Shown in pieces: positions 8,845 to 16,248 of a stretch of DNA of 64,000 bases. Source of the stretch: Castellaniella sp047971665 (lineage in GTDB: Bacteria > Pseudomonadota > Gammaproteobacteria > Burkholderiales > Burkholderiaceae_B). The notes under the pieces were generated by a model. It was not told the DNA's origin, did no database searches, and saw nothing but the letters and a program-made list of their open reading frames with translations. The position numbers and the translations under genes are program-made. The stretch spans positions 1 to 64,000 of the forward strand of contig NZ_JBKEAA010000003.1 of assembly GCF_047971665.1 (NCBI RefSeq), in the 5' to 3' direction. Positions within the stretch are counted from its first letter, which is position 1, and every line of letters starts with the position of its first letter.

Positions 8845-9594
8845 ATGAAGATTCGTACCTGGGTAGTTGCGTGCGCCCTGTCCTGCGTGGTGATGCCGGC
8901 CGTGGCCGGTGAAGTCCTGGTGTCGGCTGCCGCCAGTCTGACCAATGCGTTCAAGGAGCTTGCGACGCAGTATGAGGCGGCCCAGCCGGGTACCAAGGTC
9001 TTGACGACTTTTGGTTCGTCTGACGTCGTGCTGCGCCAGATCATCGAAGGCGCGCCAGCAGACGTATTCGCGTCGGCCGACCAGAAGGCCATGGACAAGG
9101 CCGAGGCCGCCAAGACCGTGGACCCCGCCACCCGGGTGAATTTCGCCCGCAACGAGGTCGTGCTGGTGGTGCCGGTCGACAATCCCCAGGGGATTGCGTC
9201 CCTGGCCGATCTGGACAAGCCGGGTGTCAAGCGCATTGCCTTGGGCAATCCGGCCTCCGTGCCGGTGGGCCGCTATACCAAAGCGGCCCTGGAAAAGGCC
9301 GGCGCCTGGGAGAAGGTCAAGGCGCATGAAATCCTGGGTCAGAACGTGCGCCAGGTGCTCAGCTATGTCGAGCGGGGCGAGGTCGATGCAGGCTTTGTCT
9401 ATGCGACCGACGCCGCGATCATGAAAGACAAGGTCAAGGTCATCCAGGCCATCGAGACGCCGGTGCCGGTCGCCTATCCGATTGCTCTGGTGCAGCGTGA
9501 CGGCCGTGCGTCCGAGGCGACCGGTTTCCTCGAATTCGTGCTGTCTGCCAAAGGTCAGGCCGTGCTGGCGCGTTACGGGTTCTCCAAGCCCTGA
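8845..9594 (+). CDS. modA: Molybdate ABC transporter, periplasmic binding protein ModA
   Basis: The 249-residue product has a clear signal peptide (about residues 1-21, cut after AVA) and the ModA core: VSAAASLTNAF, TFGSSDVVLRQI, GAPADVFASAD and VDAGFVYATDA. These residues line the oxyanion pocket that binds molybdate or tungstate. The start at 8845 was chosen because AAGGAG lies at 8833-8838 and the signal peptide begins directly after it. In-frame upstream extensions have neither. It is the first gene of modABC, with a ModE operator upstream and modB 12 nt downstream. Confidence 0.96.
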   Translation: MKIRTWVVACALSCVVMPAVAGEVLVSAAASLTNAFKELATQYEAAQPGTKVLTTFGSSDVVLRQIIEGAPADVFASADQKAMDKAEAAKTVDPATRVNFARNEVVLVVPVDNPQGIASLADLDKPGVKRIALGNPASVPVGRYTKAALEKAGAWEKVKAHEILGQNVRQVLSYVERGEVDAGFVYATDAAIMKDKVKVIQAIETPVPVAYPIALVQRDGRASEATGFLEFVLSAKGQAVLARYGFSKP

Positions 9595-9606
9595 TCCGAT
9601 CGATCG

Positions 9607-10296
9607 ATGAGCGATATCTGGATTCCGCTGCTGTTGTCCCTGAAGGTCGCCGGGTGGGCGACCGTGCTGGCGACGCTCGGCGGAATCGCCGTGGCCTGGG
9701 GCCTGTCACGCTGGTCCTCGCGCTGGTGCGACGTGGTCGATGCATTCCTGACCCTGCCCATGGTGCTGCCTCCCACAGTGACCGGCTATTACCTGCTGGT
9801 GTTGTTCGGCCGGCGCGGCTGGCTGGGTGAATGGCTGCAGTCGCATGGAATCGAGCTGGTCTTTACCTGGCAGGGCGCCGTGGTGGCGGCTGCCGTGGTG
9901 GCCTTCCCGATGGTGCTCAAGGCTGCGCGCGCGGCTTTTCTGGATGTGGATCACCGTCTGGAACAGGCCGCCGCAGTGCTGGGTGTCTCACCCGCTGCGG
10001 TGTTCTTTCGGGTCAGTCTGCCGTTGGCGACACGCGGCATCCTGGCCGGGGTGCTGCTGGCGTTTGCGCGCGCATTGGGAGAGTTCGGCGCCACGCTGAT
10101 GGTGGCTGGCAATATTCCGGGCCGCACACAGACATTGTCGATCGCCATCTACGAGGCGGTTCAGGCCGGCAACGACGATACGGCCAATATCCTGGTGCTG
10201 GTCACTTCAGCGACCTGTATCGCCATTCTGTGCCTGGCCTCCTGGCTGGTGCCCGGCGGGCGTGGCGGCCGGTCGGCTCGCCGGAGCGCGTCATGA
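9607..10296 (+). CDS. modB: Molybdate ABC transporter permease ModB
   Basis: This is a 229-residue, five-helix inner-membrane permease. The family signature is visible: LPMVLPPTVTGYYLL near the N-terminus, and the EAA-type coupling loop (AAVLGVSPAAVFFRVSLPLA, then RALGEFGATLMVAGN) that contacts ModC. It forms the translocation pore for molybdate. Its stop overlaps the modC start by 3 nt (ATGA), indicating translational coupling. Confidence 0.96.
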   Translation: MSDIWIPLLLSLKVAGWATVLATLGGIAVAWGLSRWSSRWCDVVDAFLTLPMVLPPTVTGYYLLVLFGRRGWLGEWLQSHGIELVFTWQGAVVAAAVVAFPMVLKAARAAFLDVDHRLEQAAAVLGVSPAAVFFRVSLPLATRGILAGVLLAFARALGEFGATLMVAGNIPGRTQTLSIAIYEAVQAGNDDTANILVLVTSATCIAILCLASWLVPGGRGGRSARRSAS

Positions 10297-10982
10297 GTCT
10301 TTCCGTCGATATCCGTTGCCGGGTCGGTGGTGCCGACGGTTTTCTGCTTCAGCCGCGCTGGCGGACCGACGCCCGGCGGGTGGCATTGTTCGGGCCATCG
10401 GGGTCAGGCAAGAGCCTGACGATGCAGGCCATCGCCGGGTTGCTGCGTCCCGACCAGGGCCGTATCGAAGTGGCCGGGCGGGTGCTGTTCGATGCCGAGA
10501 CCGGAGTGGATGTGCCTCCGCGGGATCGGCGGCTGGCCTATCTGTTTCAGGACTATGCGTTGTTTCCCCATCTGACCGTGCGCCAGAACATCGGCTTTGG
10601 CCTGCGGCGGGGCTGGCTGAATCTGCACGGTCGCCGCGATCTGCCTGCGCAGGCGCAACGTTGGGTCGGCGCTTTTGACTTGTCCTCGTTGCTGGATCGC
10701 TATCCGGCCGAATTGTCCGGCGGCCAGCGCCAGCGCGTGGCGCTGGCGCGGGCGTTGTCCACCGATCCGGGACTGCTGCTGCTGGATGAGCCTTTGTCGG
10801 CCCTGGATGCCGATCTGCGGGTGCGCATGCGTGAAGAACTGGCGCAATTGCAGCGCGACATCGATATCCCCACAGTCCTGATCACGCATGATCAGGCCGA
10901 CGTTCAGTCGCTGGCCGACGAGGTGTTTCGCATCGCCCACGGAGAGATCCAGGGCGAGGCCGGGCGGGTTGCCCGGGCCTGA
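10293..10982 (+). CDS. modC: Molybdate ABC transporter ATPase ModC (short form without TOBE domain)
   Basis: This ABC ATPase has Walker A GPSGSGKS (about 34-41), Q-loop LFQDYALFPHLT, signature LSGGQRQRVALARAL, Walker B LLLLDEPLSALD and the switch ITHDQADV. At 229 residues it ends right after the ATPase core. The C-terminal molybdate-binding TOBE domain of the ~350-residue E. coli ModC is absent. The start at 10293 overlaps the modB stop. An in-frame extension back to 9831 lies inside modB and is rejected. Regulation by intracellular molybdate may rest entirely on ModE in this cluster. Confidence 0.93.
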   Translation: MSLSVDIRCRVGGADGFLLQPRWRTDARRVALFGPSGSGKSLTMQAIAGLLRPDQGRIEVAGRVLFDAETGVDVPPRDRRLAYLFQDYALFPHLTVRQNIGFGLRRGWLNLHGRRDLPAQAQRWVGAFDLSSLLDRYPAELSGGQRQRVALARALSTDPGLLLLDEPLSALDADLRVRMREELAQLQRDIDIPTVLITHDQADVQSLADEVFRIAHGEIQGEAGRVARA

Positions 10983-11026
10983 GGCCGTTGTCCCCGGTCT
11001 TTGGGCCATTCAGCACATTGCATGCG

Positions 11027-11920
11027 TCAATCCATCGTGCCGATCAGGATGTCGGTCGCCTGAAAGCTGGCCACAGCCTGGTCTCCAGGGGCGAGCGCAT
11101 CGTTCGGGACATTCGGGGCCGCCAACCCGGTGATGCGGATCCTGGGACCGACATCCAGGCTGATTTCCGCCAGGGTGCCATCGTCCGCGCGGTGGCCGAT
11201 ACGGCCCGCCCAGTGATTCATGCCGTCAGGAACCGTGGCGGTTGTCGCCGGTGAGGCTGGGTGGGACGCCCTGGCCACACGGGCGCCCTTGACCGCACGG
11301 GTCTCCCCGGCGGGTGCCATGCCGGATGCCGGCGGCTGGATACGGACAGCCTGGGCCTTGAGGAAGGCCAGGGCGCGCCGGCCTTTGGCCAGCCCCAGAC
11401 GCTCGGTGCTGGCATGAGTGAGTGTGGCGACCAGGGATACGCCTTCGCTCAGATCCAGCCGGATGCGGTCGTTGATGCGGCCGGATTCGAGGGCGCCGAT
11501 GGTGCCCTCGTAGCGATTGCGGGCCGAAGTCTGCAGCGCCATGCTGTGCAGCAGGTCCAGGTGCCGGGTGCCGTCGGGGCCGAAACGGGCCAGTGTTTCC
11601 ATGAAACGCTGATGCTCCGCCTGGGCGGCCTGGTACCAGGCGACGAGTTTGCGTGCCCGGTCGGTGAGATGGGCCCCGCCGCCGCGCTTGCCGCCGGTGA
11701 CGCGCTCGACCAGCAGGTCGCCGGACAGGCTGTTCATCATGTCCACGGCATCCCAGGCTGCCTTGTAGCTGAGTCCCACCTTGCGGGCCGCCGCGCTGAT
11801 CGAGCCCTCGGTGCCGATGGCGGCCAGCAGCGCCATGCGCCGCTCCGACCCCCAGCTCTGGTCGCCGCTGCGCAGGCTCAGGGTGGTGCTCAGTTCGAGG
11901 GGGGGGGGCGTGTTTGGCAT
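11027..11920 (-). CDS. modE: Molybdate-responsive transcriptional regulator ModE
   Basis: An N-terminal winged helix (about residues 20-85) has the ModE/LysR-like helix GSISAAARKVGLSYKAAWDAV and the following KRGGGAHLT. Two TOBE-type molybdate-binding segments follow (about 132-194 and 234-297), joined by a long Ala/Pro-rich linker. It is convergent with modC, 44 nt away, and the presumed target operator is at 8744-8767. Codons 5-8 are written in a run of ten C (plus-strand G10, 11899-11908), so slippage there would destroy the frame. The gene start overlaps the end of the next upstream gene by 31 nt. Confidence 0.93.
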   Translation of the reverse strand: MPNTPPPLELSTTLSLRSGDQSWGSERRMALLAAIGTEGSISAAARKVGLSYKAAWDAVDMMNSLSGDLLVERVTGGKRGGGAHLTDRARKLVAWYQAAQAEHQRFMETLARFGPDGTRHLDLLHSMALQTSARNRYEGTIGALESGRINDRIRLDLSEGVSLVATLTHASTERLGLAKGRRALAFLKAQAVRIQPPASGMAPAGETRAVKGARVARASHPASPATTATVPDGMNHWAGRIGHRADDGTLAEISLDVGPRIRITGLAAPNVPNDALAPGDQAVASFQATDILIGTMD

Positions 11921-12822
11921 GGAGGGGAGTGTATGCGGTGCGGGGGCCCGGCGTCGAGACTGGCCACGTAGCCATCGATTGCGCTTGACCAGCGGGGGAC
12001 CCAGCCACTGGCCCGCAGCCGCGCGTTCGACAGGCGCCTGCCATCGGGGGGGCGGTCCGCCCGGGCGGGTATCGGCCCTCCTGCGATCTGCGCCAGTGTG
12101 TCGTACAGCACGGTTGTCGGCAACGGATGGTCATCCGTGCCGATGTAGCAGGGCAGCAGGGCGGTCAGGCTCAGCAGATGAGCGCAGGCCCGGGCCGCGT
12201 CGTCAATATGGATCCGGTTGGCCCAGTGCCCCGGGCCATCCGGCGCGGTGATGCGTCCGGCCCGCAGGTCGTCCACCAGCCGCAGCCGCCCGGGGCCGTA
12301 CAGCCCCGACAGGCGCAGCGCGGCGCCGCGACCGGGCAGCCGGGCCTGCAGCAGGGCCTCGGCCTGCAGCATGGTCTCGCCGCGAAAATCCTCCGGACAA
12401 GTCGGCGTGTCCTCGTTCACCTCTTGATCGGCTGTGTCCGGCCCCCAGACCGCGGTTGAATCGACCAGGATGCCGCGTTGCAGCTGGTCCGCGCCGGGCA
12501 GGGCGGCCAGCAGGGTCTGGAGACCGTGTGGATAGGCGCAGGCATAGGCCTCGGGGGTCCGGACGTCGGGCGTGGGGGCGTACAAGAGGTGCGTGATGAC
12601 GCCGGGTGCCGTTGGAGAAGCCAGAGCCCGGGCCAGGGTGTCGGCACGGTTCAGGTCGGCTTGCAGCCAGTGAATCCGGTCGTCGTCGGGGGGGATGTTC
12701 ATGGGCCGTCGCCTCAGGCCGATGCAGGCCCAGTGCTGCGGGTCCAGCGCGTGTGCCGTCCGGATGCACAGGTCGCCCCCGATGAGCAGCAGGGTATTGG
12801 CTTGCACCAGCGCCTCGCCCAT
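11890..12822 (-). CDS. NAD(P)-dependent epimerase/dehydratase-like protein (YeeZ-type SDR)
   Basis: The 310-residue protein belongs to the extended short-chain dehydrogenase superfamily. The N-terminal nucleotide-binding motif appears as LLLIGGDLCIRTAHAL, a degenerate GGxG. Later motifs include ILVDSTAVWGP, the catalytic-region RGETMLQAEALL where the usual YxxxK is not obvious, and RLSGLYGPGRL and NRIHIDDAARAC, typical of the YeeZ/NAD-epimerase group. The substrate is unknown. It lies upstream of modE, overlapping it by 31 nt, so the two are probably cotranscribed. This may be positional rather than functional. The C-terminus is written through the G10 tract. Confidence 0.75.
   Translation of the reverse strand: MGEALVQANTLLLIGGDLCIRTAHALDPQHWACIGLRRRPMNIPPDDDRIHWLQADLNRADTLARALASPTAPGVITHLLYAPTPDVRTPEAYACAYPHGLQTLLAALPGADQLQRGILVDSTAVWGPDTADQEVNEDTPTCPEDFRGETMLQAEALLQARLPGRGAALRLSGLYGPGRLRLVDDLRAGRITAPDGPGHWANRIHIDDAARACAHLLSLTALLPCYIGTDDHPLPTTVLYDTLAQIAGGPIPARADRPPDGRRLSNARLRASGWVPRWSSAIDGYVASLDAGPPHRIHSPPCQTRPPPSN
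11899..11908 (+). repeat. G10 homopolymer inside the modE / epimerase overlap
   Basis: Ten consecutive G on the plus strand encode the PPPL stretch at the modE N-terminus and the PPP near the C-terminus of the upstream epimerase-like gene. This tract length is prone to slipped-strand mispairing and to sequencing error. Confidence 0.8.
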
Positions 12823-12925
12823 GCCTTATCCGAGGCGCCTCGGGGCCGGCCGGACAGTCGATGGACGCTGGCCCAGCGGTTCCCTAATAGAATGGCTGTA
12901 TTTCGTCATTCGTACAGTCTATCCC

Positions 12926-13555
12926 ATGAGCGATTCCTTTCCCTTGCGCCGCCGCCACCCCGATGAACTGATCGTGGGCCTGGTCTCCGTGTCCGACCGT
13001 GCCTCGTCCGGGGTTTACCAGGACCAGGGCCTCCCCGCTCTGAGCGATTGGCTGGCGTCCGCGTTGACGCAGCCGCCGCAGGTCGTCACGCGGCTGATTC
13101 CGGATGAGCGGGCAGGCATCGCGACCGTCTTGCGCGAGCTGGTGGATGAGGCGCGCTGTGATCTTGTGCTGACGACCGGCGGAACCGGGCCGGCGCGACG
13201 CGATGTGACGCCGGAGGCCACGCTGGATGTGGCGACGCGCGAGATGCCCGGGTTCGGCGAACAGATGCGCCAGGTCAGCCTGAAATTCGTGCCCACGGCC
13301 ATTCTGTCGCGTCAGGTGGCAGTGATCCGCGAACTGACCGATCACGCCGCGTTGATCATCAATCTGCCCGGACAGCCCAAAGCCATCCGGGAAACCCTGG
13401 AAGGCCTGCGTGATGATGGGGGGGCCGTCCTGGTGCCTGGCATTTTTGCGGCCGTGCCCTATTGTCTGGATCTGATCGGCGGTCCGTATGTCGAGACCCG
13501 CGACGAGATCGTCAAGGCTTTCCGGCCCAAGTCCGCACGGCGGCCGGCGTCCTGA
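12926..13555 (+). CDS. mog: Molybdopterin adenylyltransferase-type protein (Mog/MoaB family)
   Basis: This 209-residue MoCF-domain protein has the pterin-binding motif LTTGGTGPARRDVTPEAT, and GLVSVSDRASSGVYQDQG at the N-terminus as in Mog. Mog adenylylates molybdopterin before molybdenum insertion. MoaB is a close paralogue, so the exact name is uncertain. The start at 12926 follows a possible TAGAAT -10 at 12888-12893 and skips an upstream in-frame extension that would run into the divergent gene. It lies near modABC/modE, linking molybdate uptake with cofactor synthesis. Confidence 0.88.
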   Translation: MSDSFPLRRRHPDELIVGLVSVSDRASSGVYQDQGLPALSDWLASALTQPPQVVTRLIPDERAGIATVLRELVDEARCDLVLTTGGTGPARRDVTPEATLDVATREMPGFGEQMRQVSLKFVPTAILSRQVAVIRELTDHAALIINLPGQPKAIRETLEGLRDDGGAVLVPGIFAAVPYCLDLIGGPYVETRDEIVKAFRPKSARRPAS

Positions 13556-13719
13556 TGGGCATGCGCGAACTGGGGCAGGAACCGTCCGGGGTGTGAGCTT
13601 CGGGCGTGTGGCGCTTTTGTGTCTGTGTCACCCCCGCGCGTCAGCAGCGATTCTCGTTCCGCCTTAAAATCCTGTCATCCGTTTCTTCCACCATACCATT
13701 CTTCACTGGAGGTCCTGTC

Positions 13720-14784
13720 ATGGCCCTGGTTTCCATGCGTCAACTCCTCGATCACGCGGCCGAGCACGGCTACGGGATCCCTGCGTTCAACGTCAACAAT
13801 CTGGAACAGGTCCAGGCCATCATGGAGGCGGCCGCGCAGACGGACAGCCCCGTGATCATGCAGGCGTCGGCCGGCGCGCGCAAATACGCGGGCGAGGGGT
13901 TCCTCAAATACCTGATTCAGGCGGCGGTCGAGTCCTATCCGCACATTCCGGTGGTCATGCACCAGGATCACGGCCAGTCGCCCGATGTCTGCCGCGGCGC
14001 CATCGAGCTGGGTTTTTCCAGCGTCATGATGGACGGTTCCCTGATGGCTGACGGCAAGACGATCTCTTCCTATGAATACAACCTGGATGTCACCCAGCAG
14101 GTGGTCGCCATGGCGCACAAGCTGGGCATCACCGTGGAAGGCGAACTGGGCTGCCTGGGCTCGCTGGAAACCATGAAGGGCGACAAGGAAGATGGCCACG
14201 GCGCCGAGGGCACCATGACCCGCGAGCAGTTGCTGACCGATCCGGAGCAGGCCGCTGATTTCGTCAAGCGGTCCCAGCTGGATGCCTTGGCCATCGCGGT
14301 GGGCACCAGCCACGGCGCCTACAAGTTCACCCGCAAGCCCACGGGGGACATCCTGTCGGTGCAGCGCATCAAGGAAATCCATGCGCGTCTGCCCAATACG
14401 CATCTGGTGATGCATGGCAGTTCCAGCGTACCCCAGGAATTGCTGGCAGAAATTCGCGAGTTCGGCGGCGACATGAAGGAAACCTACGGCGTTCCGGTGG
14501 AGGAACTGCAGGAAGCCATCAAATTCGGCGTGCGCAAGGTCAACATCGATACCGACATCCGTCTGGCCATGACGGGCGCCATTCGCCGCTTCATGGCGGA
14601 GAACCCCGCCAAGTTCGATCCGCGTGAATACCTGAAACCGGCCCGCGAAGCCGCCAAGAAGGTCTGCCTGGCACGCTACGAGCAATTCGGCACGGCCGGA
14701 CACGCCTCCAGGATCAAGGCGACTCCGTTGCCCGACATGGCCGCGCGTTACGCGTCGGGTGAACTCAAGCAACTGGTGAAATGA
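13720..14784 (+). CDS. fba: Class II fructose-1,6-bisphosphate aldolase
   Basis: The 354-residue enzyme is the class II, zinc-dependent aldolase of glycolysis, gluconeogenesis and the Calvin cycle. The active-site motif VVMHQDHGQS holds D83 (catalytic) and H84 (zinc ligand). GELGCLGSLE, AIAVGTSHGAYKF and MHGSSSVP supply further metal and phosphate ligands, and the C-terminal region has KVNIDTDIRLA. The start at 13720 is set by GGAGG at 13708-13712. A TAAAAT box at 13665-13670 may be its -10. The stop overlaps the purC start by 4 nt (ATGA). A possible long operon runs from here through purC, purE, purK and the sua5-type gene. Confidence 0.96.
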   Translation: MALVSMRQLLDHAAEHGYGIPAFNVNNLEQVQAIMEAAAQTDSPVIMQASAGARKYAGEGFLKYLIQAAVESYPHIPVVMHQDHGQSPDVCRGAIELGFSSVMMDGSLMADGKTISSYEYNLDVTQQVVAMAHKLGITVEGELGCLGSLETMKGDKEDGHGAEGTMTREQLLTDPEQAADFVKRSQLDALAIAVGTSHGAYKFTRKPTGDILSVQRIKEIHARLPNTHLVMHGSSSVPQELLAEIREFGGDMKETYGVPVEELQEAIKFGVRKVNIDTDIRLAMTGAIRRFMAENPAKFDPREYLKPAREAAKKVCLARYEQFGTAGHASRIKATPLPDMAARYASGELKQLVK

Positions 14785-15677
14785 AACCAATGAAGGCGTT
14801 GCTCCAATCTTCCATCGAGTCGCTGCCCCTGCTGGGGCGCGGCAAGGTCCGCGACATGTATGCCGTGGGCGAGGACAAGCTGCTGATCGTCGCCACCGAC
14901 CGGATCTCGGCCTTCGATGTAATCCTCGACGATCCGATTCCCGGCAAGGGCCAGGTCCTGACCGCCCTGACCGAGTTCTGGCTGGGGCGTCTGGGAGGGC
15001 TGATCCCCACGCATGCCACCGGCATTGCGCCGGAGGATGTGGTCGCTCCCGGTGAACGGGATCAGGTGGCGGGGCGCGCCATGGTGGTCAAGCGCCTGGA
15101 ACCCATTCTGGTCGAGGCGGTCGCGCGCGGTTATCTGATCGGCTCCGGCTGGAAGGACTACCAGGCCACCGGCGCAGTCTGCGGCATCGGCTTGCCGTCT
15201 GGGTTGCGTCAGGCCGAGCGGCTGCCGGAGCCGATCTTCACTCCTGCGGCCAAGGCCGAATTCGGCCAGCATGACGAAAACGTCGATTTCGGCTACGTCG
15301 TGGCCCAGGTGGGCGCCGACCTGGCGGCCGAATTGCGCCGCGTCACGCTGGCCCTGTATGCGAAGGCCGCCGAGTACGCGCGTGGGCAGGGAATCCTGAT
15401 TGCCGACACCAAGTTCGAGTTTGGTCTGGACGCGCGCGGCACACTGCATCTGATGGACGAAGTCCTGACGCCGGATTCCTCGCGCTTCTGGCCGGCGGAC
15501 GGCTACGCTGTGGGCATCAGCCCGCCGTCCTTCGACAAGCAGTTCGTGCGCGACTGGCTGGAAACCCAGGACTGGGACAAGACCGCGCCCGCGCCCCGCC
15601 TGCCCGCCGGGGTGCTGGACCGCACGGCCGCCAAATACCGCGAGGCCCTGGATCGTCTGACCCAGGGGGCGACATGA
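14781..15677 (+). CDS. purC: Phosphoribosylaminoimidazole-succinocarboxamide synthase (SAICAR synthase)
   Basis: The 298-residue protein is the longer form of PurC. The nucleotide-binding N-terminus is LGRGKVRDMYAVGEDKLLIV. The substrate motifs ATDRISAFDVIL, VARGYLIGSGWKDY, TKFEFGLD and DEVLTPDSSRFWP are all present. It condenses CAIR with aspartate in purine synthesis. A second ATG nine bases downstream (14790) is an alternative start. The stop overlaps an ATG at 15674 that opens a 24-codon frame leading to purE. Confidence 0.97.
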   Translation: MKPMKALLQSSIESLPLLGRGKVRDMYAVGEDKLLIVATDRISAFDVILDDPIPGKGQVLTALTEFWLGRLGGLIPTHATGIAPEDVVAPGERDQVAGRAMVVKRLEPILVEAVARGYLIGSGWKDYQATGAVCGIGLPSGLRQAERLPEPIFTPAAKAEFGQHDENVDFGYVVAQVGADLAAELRRVTLALYAKAAEYARGQGILIADTKFEFGLDARGTLHLMDEVLTPDSSRFWPADGYAVGISPPSFDKQFVRDWLETQDWDKTAPAPRLPAGVLDRTAAKYREALDRLTQGAT

Positions 15678-15761
15678 ACGCGCCGGGCCGCCCCAAGCGT
15701 GAATTCCCCCTCGGGGGGACGGCGCGCAGCGCCAAGGGGGCAACATGAACGCGCCGGGCCC
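15673..15761 (+). repeat. Direct repeats flanking a small palindromic element at the purC-purE junction
   Basis: The 18-nt stretch that includes the start codon occurs identically at 15672-15689 and 15743-15760, 71 bp apart. Between the copies lie compact palindromes: CCCCC (706-710 in the last three digits of 15xxx) facing a GGGGG run, GGCGC-GCA-GCGCC at 15721-15733, and an outer CCCC...GGGGG pair. The design resembles small dispersed intergenic elements of Burkholderiales; no second copy was noticed in this window. Confidence 0.7.
15674..15748 (+). CDS. Tiny reading frame (24 codons) bridging purC and purE
   Basis: An ATG overlaps the purC stop (ATGA at 15674-15677). The frame runs 24 codons to a TGA that overlaps the purE ATG (ATGA at 15745-15748). 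The first five codons are identical to those of purE (MNAPG), and the same GGGGGC lies just upstream. This looks like a by-product of a 71-bp duplication or insertion that copied the original purC/purE junction. It may still act as a ribosome-handing linker between the two genes. No function is known for the peptide. Confidence 0.4.
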   Translation: MNAPGRPKREFPLGGTARSAKGAT

Positions 15762-16248
15762 GTTGGTCGGCCTGATCATGGGCTCGTCCAGTGACTGGGA
15801 TGTGATGCGTCACGCGGCGGCGGTGTTCGATGAATTCGGCATTCCCCACGAGGCGCGTGTCGTGTCCGCGCATCGCATGCCGCTGGACATGGTCGAATAC
15901 GGCGCCCAGGCGATGGGGCGCGGTCTGCGCGCCATCGTGGCGGGCGCGGGTGGCGCGGCGCACCTGCCCGGCATGATGGCGGCGCTGACGCCAGTGCCGG
16001 TCTTTGGCGTGCCCGTGCCTTCACGCTACCTGCGTGGCGAGGACTCCCTGTTGTCCATCGTGCAGATGCCCCGTGGCGTACCCGTGGGAACCTTCGCCAT
16101 CGGCGAAGCAGGCGCGGCCAATGCCGCGCTGCACGTCGTCGCCAACCTGGCCATGACCGATCCCGAGCTGTTGCGCAAATTGCAGGACTATCGCGCCCGC
16201 CAGACCGACACCGCGCGCGCCATGGTCGTGCCGCCGGAGACGACATGA
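15745..16248 (+). CDS. purE: N5-carboxyaminoimidazole ribonucleotide mutase
   Basis: The class I PurE is a 167-residue enzyme. The motif LIMGSSSDWDVM binds the substrate phosphate. SAHRMP carries the catalytic histidine, and AGAGGAAHLPGM completes the active site. It converts N5-CAIR to CAIR, using the product of PurK encoded next door. The ATG at 15745 overlaps the stop of the tiny upstream frame. Its own stop overlaps the purK start by 4 nt. Confidence 0.97.
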   Translation: MNAPGPLVGLIMGSSSDWDVMRHAAAVFDEFGIPHEARVVSAHRMPLDMVEYGAQAMGRGLRAIVAGAGGAAHLPGMMAALTPVPVFGVPVPSRYLRGEDSLLSIVQMPRGVPVGTFAIGEAGAANAALHVVANLAMTDPELLRKLQDYRARQTDTARAMVVPPETT

